From: REEB95 sp035934235
GTDB lineage: Bacteria; Pseudomonadota; Alphaproteobacteria; ATCC43930; CGMCC-115725
Assembly: GCA_035934235.1 (NCBI GenBank)
Contig: DASYYB010000059.1
Coordinates: 1-39,758 of the forward strand
DNA: 39,758 bases
Direction of reading: 5' to 3'
The first letter of the stretch is position 1, and each line of letters begins with the position of its first letter. Positions 23,947 through 32,262 of the stretch are shown piece by piece. The notes beneath the pieces are model-generated. The model was not told where the DNA came from and did not search any database. It was given only the letters and a program-made list of their open reading frames with translations. The position numbers were made by a program, and so were the translations under genes.

Positions 23947-24810
23947 CTAGCGCTCCGTCAGAATCTGGTAGAGGCCAAGCAGCGCGTGTTGCGGCGGGTG
24001 ATCGGTGCGATGCGTCGCGAAGGTCCAGCCGACGCCGCGGGTCAACGCCGCCAATCCGTCGCGGTGCCGCCGGAGGCGCTCGGCATAGCCGGTGCGGATC
24101 GATTCGACGCGGCTGATCAACAGGGGATTCTCGTCTTCCAGACCCTCGAAGCGTACGCGGCCGGCAAACGGGAGGCTTTCTTCGGCCGGGTCGAGCACTT
24201 GCAGCAGATGACCCTTGAGGCCGGCATCGGCATAACGCAGGACCAGCGCCGCCGTCGTTTCGAGCGGTGCCAGCAGATCGCCGATCCAGATCACCTGGCC
24301 GTGGCGCGGCAACTTCTCGTAGGCTGGCAAGTCGGACGCGGTCGCGCCGCGTTCGAGCTGCAACGCCAGCCGGTCGAGTACGCCGCGGCCATAAGCCGGC
24401 GCCAGGCCCGAGCCCATCAGCGTCACCCGCTCGCCGCCGCGCACCAGCAGCGCCGCCAGCGCCAGCGTCAGCAGATCGGCACGGTCACGCTTGGTCGGCA
24501 AATTGGCGTCGGAGGCGTAATCCATCGACCCCGATGCGTCGCGCCAGAGATAGACGCTCTGCGCCGCTTCCCATTCCGTCTCGCGGACATAGACGTGCTG
24601 GGTCTTGGCGGTTTCGCGCCAGTCGATGCGCGTCACCGGATCGCCTGGCTCGTATTGGCGGAACTGCCAGAAGGTTTCGCCTTGGCCGGTGCGCCGGCGA
24701 CCGTGCGTGCCCTGCACGACGGCGGCGGCCACGCGCTCGGCGGCAATCAGCAACGGCGGCAGCGCGAGCGAGGCTGCTTCGGCGCGGTGACGCAGCGCCG
24801 GCCTGGCCAT
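23947..24810 (-). CDS. DUF58 domain protein
   Basis: This 287-residue soluble protein contains the DUF58 signature: a QFRQYEPGDPVTRIDWRETAKTQ segment at about residues 48-70, followed by a VWA-like start with the metal motif DASGSM (DxSxS). DUF58 proteins partner with MoxR ATPases in putative chaperone-like or metal-centre insertion systems. Its ATG shares one base with the MoxR stop (TGATG), indicating tight co-translation. No membrane helix is seen. The substrate is unknown. Confidence 0.93.
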   Translation of the reverse strand: MARPALRHRAEAASLALPPLLIAAERVAAAVVQGTHGRRRTGQGETFWQFRQYEPGDPVTRIDWRETAKTQHVYVRETEWEAAQSVYLWRDASGSMDYASDANLPTKRDRADLLTLALAALLVRGGERVTLMGSGLAPAYGRGVLDRLALQLERGATASDLPAYEKLPRHGQVIWIGDLLAPLETTAALVLRYADAGLKGHLLQVLDPAEESLPFAGRVRFEGLEDENPLLISRVESIRTGYAERLRRHRDGLAALTRGVGWTFATHRTDHPPQHALLGLYQILTER

Positions 24811-25817
24811 CAGCGCAACGGGTCCAACAGCCGGTCGATGACCTGCGCCATGCTCACGCCGTCTGCACGCGCGGCGAACGTAAGCGCCATACGGTGGCGC
24901 AGCACCGGATGGGCGAGCGCCACCACGTCGTCGATCGACGGCGCCAACCTTCCGTCGAGCAATGCGCGCGCCCGTGCGGCCAGCATCAGGGCTTGGCTGG
25001 CGCGCGGACCGGGGCCCCAGGCGATATGTGCGCGCGCCACGTCGGCGGCGCCGTCATCCGGCCGGCCCGAGCGCACCAGCGTCAAAATCGCGTCGACGAT
25101 GCTGTCGCCAACCGGCACGCGGCGCACCAGCCGTTGCGCCGCCAGCAGCTCGGCGGCGGTGAGCACGGGCGCAGCTTCGTCCTCGGCGATGCCGGTGGTC
25201 GCGATTAGCATGCGACGCTCGGCTTCGCGGTCGGGGTAACCGACGTCGATTTGCAGGAGAAACCGGTCGAGTTGCGCTTCGGGCAGCGGATACGTGCCCT
25301 CCTGCTCGAGCGGATTTTGTGTCGCCAGCACATGAAACGGTTTGGGCAAAGGATGGTATTGGCCCGCGACCGAGACGCGGCCTTCCTGCATCGCCTGCAA
25401 CAGCGCCGATTGCGTGCGCGGGCTGGCGCGGTTGATCTCGTCGGCCATCAGCAGCTGGCAGAACACCGGACCGGAAATGAACCGGAAGCCGCGCCGGCCG
25501 CTCTCGCTTTCCTCCAGCACTTCCGAGCCGATGATGTCGGCGGGCATCAAATCGGGCGTGCACTGGACGCGCTTGTCGTCGAGGTCGAGCACCGTGCCGA
25601 GCGTTTCGACCAGGCGCGTCTTGGCAAGGCCAGGGACGCCGATCAGCAACGCGTGGCCGCCGGCGAGAAGGGTGATCAACGCTTGATCGATGACCTCGGC
25701 CTGCCCGAAGATGACGCGGCCGATGCGTTGCCGCACGGCGGCGAGACGTGCGCCGAGCGCTTCGATCTCGCGCGCGAGATCGTTGCCGGCGGCGACGATC
25801 GAATCGGTGGCGGTCAA
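24810..25817 (-). CDS. MoxR-family AAA+ ATPase
   Basis: This 335-residue AAA+ ATPase of the MoxR group has Walker A GVPGLAKT, Walker B LLMADEINR, the MoxR segment RASPRTQSALLQAMQEG, and a sensor region FHVLATQNPLEQEGTYPLPEAQLDRFL. MoxR proteins are thought to act as chaperones for assembly of complexes together with VWA-domain partners, here encoded by the next three genes. The start is a TTG at 25817 with AGGAG six bases upstream; no in-frame ATG fits better. The gene is divergent from the DUF1285 gene, with only 24 bases between start codons. Confidence 0.94.
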   Translation of the reverse strand: MTATDSIVAAGNDLAREIEALGARLAAVRQRIGRVIFGQAEVIDQALITLLAGGHALLIGVPGLAKTRLVETLGTVLDLDDKRVQCTPDLMPADIIGSEVLEESESGRRGFRFISGPVFCQLLMADEINRASPRTQSALLQAMQEGRVSVAGQYHPLPKPFHVLATQNPLEQEGTYPLPEAQLDRFLLQIDVGYPDREAERRMLIATTGIAEDEAAPVLTAAELLAAQRLVRRVPVGDSIVDAILTLVRSGRPDDGAADVARAHIAWGPGPRASQALMLAARARALLDGRLAPSIDDVVALAHPVLRHRMALTFAARADGVSMAQVIDRLLDPLR

Positions 25818-25841
25818 CGGACGCTCCTGTTGCAGACGCGG

Positions 25842-26414
25842 ATGGTCATGGACAAAGCCTCGTCTCTCGCGCTCGAACGATTGGCGGCGGATGCCGCAGG
25901 GCCGCCGCTGGCCGATGCCATCCGGCGCGATTGCGGTGATTTTGACATCCGCATCGGCCGCGATGGTAGCTGGTTCTATCGCGGCTCATCAATCCACCGT
26001 ATGGCGCTGGTCCGTCTGTTCAGCCGCGCGCTCGAGCGCGACGCGAACGGGCAATATTGGCTGGCGACGCCGACCGAACGCGGCCGTATCACGGTCGATG
26101 ACGTGCCGTTCGTCGCCGTGTCGCTCGAGGTCGCGAATCCCGGCGCACGGCAACGGCTGATCTTTCGCACCAATGTTGACGAGATTGTGACCCTCGACGC
26201 GGCGCATCCGCTGCGCATGGCCGAGGAGCGGATGACGCGGACTCCCGTGCCCTATATCCTGGTGCGTGACGGGCTGGAAGCCCGCATAGCGCGGCCTGTA
26301 TTCTACGATCTGGTGGAATTGGGCCGCGAAGAACGGTTCGGGGGCGACACGGAATTCGGCATATGGAGCAGCACGAAATTCTTTCCGCTCGGCAGGCTCA
26401 GACCGGCGGCCTGA
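25842..26414 (+). CDS. DUF1285 domain protein
   Basis: This 190-residue protein belongs to the DUF1285 family (function unknown, proteobacterial). Landmarks are CGDFDIRIGRDGSWFYRGSSIHRMALVRLFSRAL, YWLATPTERGRITVDDVPFVAV, and the C-terminal GIWSSTKFFPLGRL. The family usually has 180-190 residues, in agreement. ATG 25842 or 25848 could each start it; both lie just after a purine-poor stretch. It begins a plus-strand unit with the CoA pyrophosphatase, DUF6111 and cca, an order I recall from other alphaproteobacteria. The start is 24-30 bases from the divergent MoxR start. Confidence 0.88.
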   Translation: MVMDKASSLALERLAADAAGPPLADAIRRDCGDFDIRIGRDGSWFYRGSSIHRMALVRLFSRALERDANGQYWLATPTERGRITVDDVPFVAVSLEVANPGARQRLIFRTNVDEIVTLDAAHPLRMAEERMTRTPVPYILVRDGLEARIARPVFYDLVELGREERFGGDTEFGIWSSTKFFPLGRLRPAA

Positions 26415-27022
26415 CTGTCGCGTCGGTGCGTGCGCGCTTCGGCGCCTATCGGCCGGGGATGCGCTCGTTCGACAGCGACAAGGTGCGCGGCGATCACGTG
26501 CTGAGTCCAGGCGCAACGCTGCCGGCGGGCTTGCGGCCGGCCGCGGTGCTCGTGCCGATCGTCGACCGACCGCCAGGGCTCAGTGTGCTGCTGACACAAC
26601 GTCACGAAAAATTGAGCGCGCATGCGGGCCAGGTCTCGCTACCCGGCGGCCGGATCGAGCCGACGGACGCCGACGCGGTTGCCGCGGCGCTGCGTGAAAC
26701 GCGCGAGGAGATCGGCCTGCCGGCCGACCGCATCGAGGTCATCGGTCGGCTCGACACTTATATCACCGGCACCGGATTCGAGATCATGCCGGTCGTCGCG
26801 TTGCTCACGCCGCCGTTCGCGTTGACGCCCGATCCGCGCGAAGTGACGGAAGTTTTCGAGGTGCCGCTGGCGCTGGTTGCGGATCGCACCAACTACCGGC
26901 AGGAGACGCGCGAGCTCAAGAACGGCGTGCGCACCTATTACGTGCTGACGCACGACAGCCGGTACATCTGGGGCGCGACCGCCGGCATCCTGGTCAATCT
27001 CGCCGAGGTGCTGGCGACGTGA
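26363..27022 (+). CDS. CoA pyrophosphatase (Nudix hydrolase)
   Basis: This 219-residue Nudix hydrolase is of the NudL/CoAse type, expected to cleave coenzyme A or its derivatives into 4'-phosphopantetheine and 3',5'-ADP. The CoA-specific motif LLTQRHEKLSAHAGQVSLPGG runs into the Nudix box, ending ALRETREEIGL. The first in-frame ATG overlaps the DUF1285 gene by 52 bases and has a poor ribosome site. A GTG at 26426 (start of VRARFGAY), just after the DUF1285 stop, is a reasonable alternative. It is the second gene of the DUF1285-cca unit. Confidence 0.93.
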   Translation: MEQHEILSARQAQTGGLTVASVRARFGAYRPGMRSFDSDKVRGDHVLSPGATLPAGLRPAAVLVPIVDRPPGLSVLLTQRHEKLSAHAGQVSLPGGRIEPTDADAVAAALRETREEIGLPADRIEVIGRLDTYITGTGFEIMPVVALLTPPFALTPDPREVTEVFEVPLALVADRTNYRQETRELKNGVRTYYVLTHDSRYIWGATAGILVNLAEVLAT

Positions 27023-27029
27023 GCGCGCC

Positions 27030-27293
27030 ATGATCCGGGTGGCGCTCACCATCCTGCTGCCGCTGCTCGCTCCGACCGCGATCTATTTCCTCTGGCTTTA
27101 CACCTTGGGCCGCGCCGCCGAACGCGGCACGCCGTGGACTTGGCTCATTATCGGCGGCCTGGTCGCGGCCGGGGTCGCGCTGGTGGTCGTCGGCGTCGGC
27201 ACCGGCGGCCGCCAAGCGGGATCTTATGTGCCGCCGCATGTCGAGGATGGTCATGTCGTGCCCGGCCAGATCGTATCGCCGGGATCGCGTTGA
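27030..27293 (+). CDS. DUF6111 small membrane protein
   Basis: This 87-residue protein has two hydrophobic helices (VALTILLPLLAPTAIYFLWLYTL and WTWLIIGGLVAAGVALVVVGV) and a soluble tail ending VPPHVEDGHVVPGQIVSPGSR. It matches my recollection of DUF6111, a short alphaproteobacterial family usually found between the CoA pyrophosphatase and cca genes. It starts 7 bases after the Nudix stop and its stop overlaps the cca ATG by one base (TGATG). Function is unknown. Confidence 0.82.
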   Translation: MIRVALTILLPLLAPTAIYFLWLYTLGRAAERGTPWTWLIIGGLVAAGVALVVVGVGTGGRQAGSYVPPHVEDGHVVPGQIVSPGSR

Positions 27294-28507
27294 TGCCGGA
27301 ATCGGCCCGCACGATAAAGCCGCGCCCCTGGATGCGCGACGTCGCCACGCGACGAGTCATGCGTGTCCTGACCGCGCCGGACGCCGAGCCGCGATTTGTC
27401 GGCGGCGCGGTGCGCGATGCGCTGCTCGGCCGGCCGCCGCGCGAAATCGACATCGCCACGCCGCTCGCGTCCGACGCCGTGATGCGGCGCCTGACGGCGG
27501 CCGGCATTCGCGCCGTGCCGACCGGCATCGCGCACGGCACGATAACGGCGGTCACGCCAAAGCGGCTATTTGAGATTACGACGCTGCGCCGCGACGTCGA
27601 GACCGACGGCCGGCACGCCAAGGTTGCCTTCGGTGTCGATTGGGCCGCCGATGCGCAGCGCCGCGATTTCACCATGAACGCGCTGTCGCTCGATAGGCGC
27701 GGCAGGCTTTACGATGATGTCGGCGGCCTCGCCGATCTTAAGGCCGGCCGCGTGCGTTTCGTCGGCGATCCGGCGACACGCATCTGCGAAGACGTCTTGC
27801 GGCTGCTGCGCTATTACCGGTTCTTCGCGCATTACGGCAAAGGCGCCGGCGACCGTGCCGCGCGCGCCGCCTGCCGCGCCGCCGCCCGCTTGCTGCCGAC
27901 GCTGTCGGCCGAACGCATCGCCGTCGAATTCTTGAAATTGCTGGCAGCGCCGGATCCGCTGCCGGCGTTGCGCATGATGCAGGCCGACGGCGTCCTCAAG
28001 GTACTGCTGCCGGAGAGCGCCGCCCTGTCGCGACTTCGCCGCCTGGTTGCGCTCGAGCCCGCGGCCGATCCGATCCGGCGCCTCGCGGCGCTGATCGCGC
28101 GCGATGCCGGCGGAGTCGCGGACCGATTCAAACTGTCGGGTGCCCAACGCGATCGCCTCGCGGCGCTGCTCGCCAAGCCGACAATCGCGCTTGACGCCGA
28201 TCGCGCGGCGCAGCGGCGCGCGCTCTATCACTGGGGATCGGCAGTCTATGCCGATCGCGTGCTCTTGGCCGCTGCCGCGCGGCCGCGGCCAGGTCGCGTG
28301 AGCCGGCTGTTGCGGCTGGCGCAGGGCTGGACGAGCCCGCGCTTCCCGCTGCGCGGTCGCGATCTGCTCGCCGCTGGAGTCGCGCCCGGCCCGCAGGTCG
28401 GTGCGTTGCTCGCTGCGCTCGAAGCGTGGTGGATCAAGGGCGATTTCCGCGCCACTGCGGCGCAGTGCCGCGCCGAGCTGCGCCGGCGGCTGGCGCGGCA
28501 TGGCTGA
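27293..28507 (+). CDS. cca: CCA tRNA nucleotidyltransferase / poly(A) polymerase family
   Basis: This 404-residue class II nucleotidyltransferase adds or repairs the 3' CCA end of tRNAs. The signature FVGGAVRDALLGRPP is followed by E51-I-D53; most family members have D-x-D here, so the first metal-binding acid reads as Glu. Later motifs are RRDFTMNALSLD, RVRFVGDPATRICEDVLRLLRYYRFFAHYG and the ATP/CTP-selecting AERIAVEFLKLL region. The frame is open upstream, but ATG 27293 overlaps the DUF6111 stop and gives the normal N-terminus. The stop overlaps chrA by eight bases. Confidence 0.93.
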   Translation: MPESARTIKPRPWMRDVATRRVMRVLTAPDAEPRFVGGAVRDALLGRPPREIDIATPLASDAVMRRLTAAGIRAVPTGIAHGTITAVTPKRLFEITTLRRDVETDGRHAKVAFGVDWAADAQRRDFTMNALSLDRRGRLYDDVGGLADLKAGRVRFVGDPATRICEDVLRLLRYYRFFAHYGKGAGDRAARAACRAAARLLPTLSAERIAVEFLKLLAAPDPLPALRMMQADGVLKVLLPESAALSRLRRLVALEPAADPIRRLAALIARDAGGVADRFKLSGAQRDRLAALLAKPTIALDADRAAQRRALYHWGSAVYADRVLLAAAARPRPGRVSRLLRLAQGWTSPRFPLRGRDLLAAGVAPGPQVGALLAALEAWWIKGDFRATAAQCRAELRRRLARHG

Positions 28508-29699
28508 CGAGTCCGGCCGCAGCAGCCCGCTCGAAGTTTTTGCCATCTTCCTGCGGCTCGGGCTGACCTCGTTCGGCGGGCCGGTCGCGCACCTCGCCTA
28601 TTTCCGCCAGGAGTTCATCGACAAACGGCGGTGGCTCGACGAAGCCGGCTTTGCCGACCTGTTGGCGTTGTCGCAATTTCTGCCAGGGCCGGCGTCGAGC
28701 GAATTCGGTTTCGCCGTGGGCCTGTTGCGTGCCGGACTGCCCGGTGCGCTGTGCGCCTGGCTCGGCTTCACGCTGCCGTCGGCGCTAATCATGGGCGGAC
28801 TCGGCTACGGCGTCGCCCGTCTCGGCGATCTTGCCGGCGCGCCGTGGCTGCATGGATTGATGCTGGTCGCGTGTGCGGTCGTGGCGTTGGCGGTGTGGCA
28901 AATGGCGCGCCGCCTCGCCAATGACGTGCCGCGCGGCGCCGTGGCGCTGGCTGCCGCCGCCTTGACGCTGACGTTGCCGGCAACCTGGGGACAGCTCACT
29001 GCGATTGCTTTTGGCGCGGTCGCCGGCCGCCTGTTCCTGCCGGGCGATACGCGCCAGGCGGCGTTGCCGTTTGTCCGGCGGGTGCCGCGCGGCTTGGCGA
29101 TCGCCGCGTTGATCGCCTTCGCGATATTGCTAACGTTGCCGCCTTTGGTTGCGACCGTGAGCAGTTCGAGCGCGCTGCAGTTGTTCGACGGATTCTATCG
29201 TTCCGGCGCGCTCGTATTCGGCGGCGGCCACGTGCTCTTGCCGTTGCTGAACGCGGTCGTCGTGCCGAAAGGCTGGGTGAGTCAGGATACGTTTCTCGCC
29301 GGCTATGGCGCCGCCCAGGCACTGCCCGGGCCGCTGTTCACCTTCGCCGCGTTTCTCGGCGTCAGCATGCAAGCGCCAGCGGGCGGTTTGCTCGGCGGTG
29401 CAATCGCGTTGATTGCGATCTTTTTGCCGGGCTCTTTGCTGATCGTCGGCACATTGCCGTTCTGGAGTGCGTTACGCGCCAACCGGGCGATGCAGGCGAC
29501 GCTCAAGGGTGTCAACGCCGCGGTTGTCGGCCTCTTGCTCGCCGCGCTTTACCGTCCAGTGTTCGTCAGCGCGGTCTTCGGCTGGCGCGATTTGGCGTTT
29601 GCGCTCGCCGCGCTAATTCTGCTGCGATTGCGCGTGCCGCCCTGGATCGTCGTGGTTCTCGGCGGGCTCGGAGGCGAAGCGTTGGGGTGGATCATCTGA
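28500..29699 (+). CDS. chrA: Chromate transporter, ChrA family
   Basis: This 399-residue inner-membrane protein belongs to the long-chain CHR family, which exports chromate by proton antiport. Both homologous halves are present. The first carries FLRLGLTSFGGPVAHLAYFRQEF and SQFLPGPASSEFGFAVGLL; the second carries GALVFGGGHVLLPLL and ALPGPLFTFAAFLGV. About ten hydrophobic helices are visible. ATG 28500 overlaps the cca stop by eight bases, so expression is likely tied to that housekeeping gene. True substrate may be another oxyanion such as sulfate; the family assignment itself is firm. Confidence 0.92.
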   Translation: MADESGRSSPLEVFAIFLRLGLTSFGGPVAHLAYFRQEFIDKRRWLDEAGFADLLALSQFLPGPASSEFGFAVGLLRAGLPGALCAWLGFTLPSALIMGGLGYGVARLGDLAGAPWLHGLMLVACAVVALAVWQMARRLANDVPRGAVALAAAALTLTLPATWGQLTAIAFGAVAGRLFLPGDTRQAALPFVRRVPRGLAIAALIAFAILLTLPPLVATVSSSSALQLFDGFYRSGALVFGGGHVLLPLLNAVVVPKGWVSQDTFLAGYGAAQALPGPLFTFAAFLGVSMQAPAGGLLGGAIALIAIFLPGSLLIVGTLPFWSALRANRAMQATLKGVNAAVVGLLLAALYRPVFVSAVFGWRDLAFALAALILLRLRVPPWIVVVLGGLGGEALGWII

Positions 29700-30928
29700 T
29701 GGCGGCATTACGGCGATGGCTGCCTGCCGGTATCGCACCGGCCGCCGCGTCGCTCTATTGGGCGCGGGGGCTGCGCGCCTTTGCCGACGGTTATGTCAGC
29801 CTGCTGTTGCCGGTCTATCTCAAGGCGCTCGGCTTCGGCGCCTTCCAGATCGGACTGATCACCGCGACGACGCTGATCGGCTCGGCGGCGGCGACCATCG
29901 CCGTCGGTTTCACCGCCCACCGTTATGGCCGCCGCGCGCTGCTGGTGATCGCGACGCTGCTGATGATCGGCACCGGCATCGGCTTCGTCGCCGCGACGCG
30001 GTTCTGGCCGCTCATGGTCGTCGCCTTCGTCGGCACGCTCAATCCGTCGCCGAGCGACGTCAGCCTGTTCCTGCCGCTGGAGCAGGCGCTGCTCGCCGAA
30101 GCGGCGCCAGCAAAAGCGCGCACCAACGCCTTCGTGCTCTATAGCCTGATCGGCTCGCTGGTCGGCGCGCTCGGCTCGCTCGCGGCCGGCGTGCCCGAGC
30201 TCGTTCATGGCTGGCTCGGCCTCGATACGATCGATTCGTTGCGCTGGATGTTCGGCCTCTACGCGCTGGTTGGTTTGGCGACCTATCATCTTTATCGCCG
30301 CTTGCCGGCGAGTCTCGACGCCAAGCCGGACAAGCCGACGCCGCCGCTCGGTCCGTCGCGCAATGTCGTCTTCGGCCTAGCGGCGCTGTTCAGCCTCGAC
30401 GCGTTCGGCGGCGGCCTGGTGGTGCAGTCGCTGCTCGCGCTTTGGCTGTTCGAGCGGTTTGGCCTGTCGCTGGCGGTCGCGGGCACGATCTTTTTCTGGA
30501 GCGGCCTCGCGTCGGCCGCGTCGTTCATCGCCGCCGGTCATCTCGCCAAGCGCATCGGCTTGATCAACACCATGGTGTTCACGCATTTCCCGTCGAACCT
30601 GTGTCTGATCGCAATGGCCTTCGCGCCCAAGCTGTGGTTGGTGGTGGCGTTGTGGCTGGTGCGCAGCGCGCTGTCGCAAATGGACGTGCCCGCGCGCAGC
30701 AGCTACGTGATGGCGATGGTCACGCCGGCCGAGCGCGCCGCCGCGGCCAGCGTCACCGCCGTGCCGCGCAGCCTGGTCGCGGCGGTGGCGCCGGCGCTGG
30801 CCGGCTGGCTGCTGGCGCTGACGCCGTTCGGCTGGCCGGTGCTGATCGCCGGCGGACTCAAAGGAATCTACGACCTGCTGCTGCTCGCCTGCTTTGGTCG
30901 GCGCAAGCCGCCGGAGGAGAGCAACTGA
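29699..30928 (+). CDS. MFS transporter
   Basis: This 409-residue major facilitator superfamily protein has about twelve hydrophobic helices in two halves separated by a cytosolic loop (RRLPASLDAKPDKPTPPLGPSR). The loop between helices 2 and 3 has the MFS motif-A region in short form (AHRYGRRALL). Other landmarks are RGLRAFADGYVSLLLPVYL and a late VPARSSYVMAMVTPAERAAAASVT. The substrate is unknown. ATG 29699 shares one base with the chrA stop (TGATG); an ATG 12 bases earlier is possible. The gene stops three bases before the convergent hemF stop. Confidence 0.88.
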   Translation: MAALRRWLPAGIAPAAASLYWARGLRAFADGYVSLLLPVYLKALGFGAFQIGLITATTLIGSAAATIAVGFTAHRYGRRALLVIATLLMIGTGIGFVAATRFWPLMVVAFVGTLNPSPSDVSLFLPLEQALLAEAAPAKARTNAFVLYSLIGSLVGALGSLAAGVPELVHGWLGLDTIDSLRWMFGLYALVGLATYHLYRRLPASLDAKPDKPTPPLGPSRNVVFGLAALFSLDAFGGGLVVQSLLALWLFERFGLSLAVAGTIFFWSGLASAASFIAAGHLAKRIGLINTMVFTHFPSNLCLIAMAFAPKLWLVVALWLVRSALSQMDVPARSSYVMAMVTPAERAAAASVTAVPRSLVAAVAPALAGWLLALTPFGWPVLIAGGLKGIYDLLLLACFGRRKPPEESN

Positions 30929-30931
30929 GCC

Positions 30932-31783
30932 TCAGGGCCACTTCACCGCGGGTGGCAGCGACATCAGGATCGCTTCGACGTTGCCACCGGTCTTGAGGCC
31001 GAACAGCGTGCCGCGGTCGTAAAGCAAGTTGAACTCGACATAGCGGCCGCGCTTGACCAGCTGCGCCTGGCGTTGCTCGCTGGTCCACGACCGCAGCATG
31101 TTCCGCCGTACTAGCCGCGGATAGATGCGCAGAAAGGCCTCGCCCACGGCGCGGGTGAAGGCGAAATCGTGGTTCCAGTCGCCGGTCGCCAGATCGTCAT
31201 AGAAGATGCCGCCGACGCCGCGCGGCTCGTTGCGGTGCTTGAGGAAGAAATACTCGTCGCACCACGCCGTGAAGCGCGGGTAATAGGCCGGGTCGTGCGC
31301 GGTGCAGGCGGCTTCGAGCGCGGCATGGAAATCACGCGTGTCGGCTTCCTCGGGGAACACCGGCGTCAGGTCGGCGCCGCCGCCGAACCACGCCTTGGTC
31401 GTGCGGATATGCCGCGTGTTCAAATGTGCGGCAGGCACGAGGGGCGAACGCGGATGCGCAACCAGCGAGATGCCGGCCGCCCAGAAGCGCGGATCGTTCG
31501 CGGCGCCCGGAATCTGCGCGCGGAACTCGGGCGAGAATTCGCCCCACACCGTCGAGACGTTGACGCCAACTTTCTCGAACACGCTGCCGTGCATCAGCGC
31601 CATCATGCCGCCGCCGCCGTCCTCGCGCTGCCAGGGTGTGCGCACGAAGCGGCCGGCCGCGCCTTCCTCGGGCCGCGCCGAGGCGTATTCGTCCTCGATC
31701 GCCTCGAACACGGCGCACAGCCGGTCGCGCAATTCCTCGAACCAGCGCGCGGCCTCGGCCTGCTGCTGCGCCGCGTCGCTCAC
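30932..31783 (-). CDS. hemF: Oxygen-dependent coproporphyrinogen III oxidase
   Basis: This 283-residue cytosolic enzyme uses O2 to convert coproporphyrinogen III to protoporphyrinogen IX in haem synthesis. The family hallmarks are VNVSTVWGEF, HLNTRHIRTTKAWFGGGADLTPVF, KHRNEPRGVGGIFYDDL and GRYVEFNLLYDRGTLFGLKTGGNVEAILMS. Length is slightly short of E. coli HemF but within the family. A GTG start at 31783 overlaps the trmL stop (GTGA), so it is translationally coupled to trmL. The frame is open far upstream, but the hallmarks begin only after this start. It fits an aerobic lifestyle with the bc1 complex next door. Confidence 0.96.
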   Translation of the reverse strand: MSDAAQQQAEAARWFEELRDRLCAVFEAIEDEYASARPEEGAAGRFVRTPWQREDGGGGMMALMHGSVFEKVGVNVSTVWGEFSPEFRAQIPGAANDPRFWAAGISLVAHPRSPLVPAAHLNTRHIRTTKAWFGGGADLTPVFPEEADTRDFHAALEAACTAHDPAYYPRFTAWCDEYFFLKHRNEPRGVGGIFYDDLATGDWNHDFAFTRAVGEAFLRIYPRLVRRNMLRSWTSEQRQAQLVKRGRYVEFNLLYDRGTLFGLKTGGNVEAILMSLPPAVKWP

Positions 31784-32238
31784 GGCGACGCCTCGGGCAG
31801 CAACGCCGTCTGCCGCAGCGCCTCGCCGAGCACCAAGGAAGCGGCGAGCGCGACGTTGAGTGAGCGCAAGCCCGGCCGCATCGGAATCAGCACGCTGGCG
31901 TCCACGGCTTCGGCGACCTCCGGCGGTACGCCTGCGGTTTCGCGTCCGAGCAGGAGCACGTCGTCGCGGGCGAAGGCGAAGCGATGATAGGGGAGGCGGG
32001 CCTTGGTCGAAAGCAGCACCAGCCGGTCGGGACGCGACTGCCGGAACGCGGCCCACGACGCGTGCCGCGCGACCTCGACGCGGGCGAGATAATCCATCGC
32101 CGCGCGCTTCAGCCGGCGGTCGTCGAGCACGAAGCCGCACGGCTCGATGATGTCGACGGCGACTCCAAAGCAGGCGCCGAGCCGCAGAATCGCCCCCGCG
32201 TTTTGCGGGATATCGGGCTCGTAGAGGGCGAGACGCAT
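31780..32238 (-). CDS. trmL: tRNA (cytidine/uridine(34)-2'-O)-methyltransferase TrmL
   Basis: This 152-residue SPOUT methyltransferase methylates the ribose of the wobble base in tRNA-Leu, using S-adenosylmethionine. It has the TrmL start MRLALYEPDIPQNAGAILRLGACFG, then LLLGRETAGVPPEV, and the knot motif IPMRPGLRSLNVALAASLVLGEALRQ. Length matches the minimal TrmL type. ATG 32238 begins the first strand; the upstream in-frame extension has no similarity. It heads a trmL-hemF unit and is divergent from petA over 158 bases. Confidence 0.95.
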   Translation of the reverse strand: MRLALYEPDIPQNAGAILRLGACFGVAVDIIEPCGFVLDDRRLKRAAMDYLARVEVARHASWAAFRQSRPDRLVLLSTKARLPYHRFAFARDDVLLLGRETAGVPPEVAEAVDASVLIPMRPGLRSLNVALAASLVLGEALRQTALLPEASP

Positions 32239-32262
32239 GGCTGCACCTTGGGGATGAATTTG

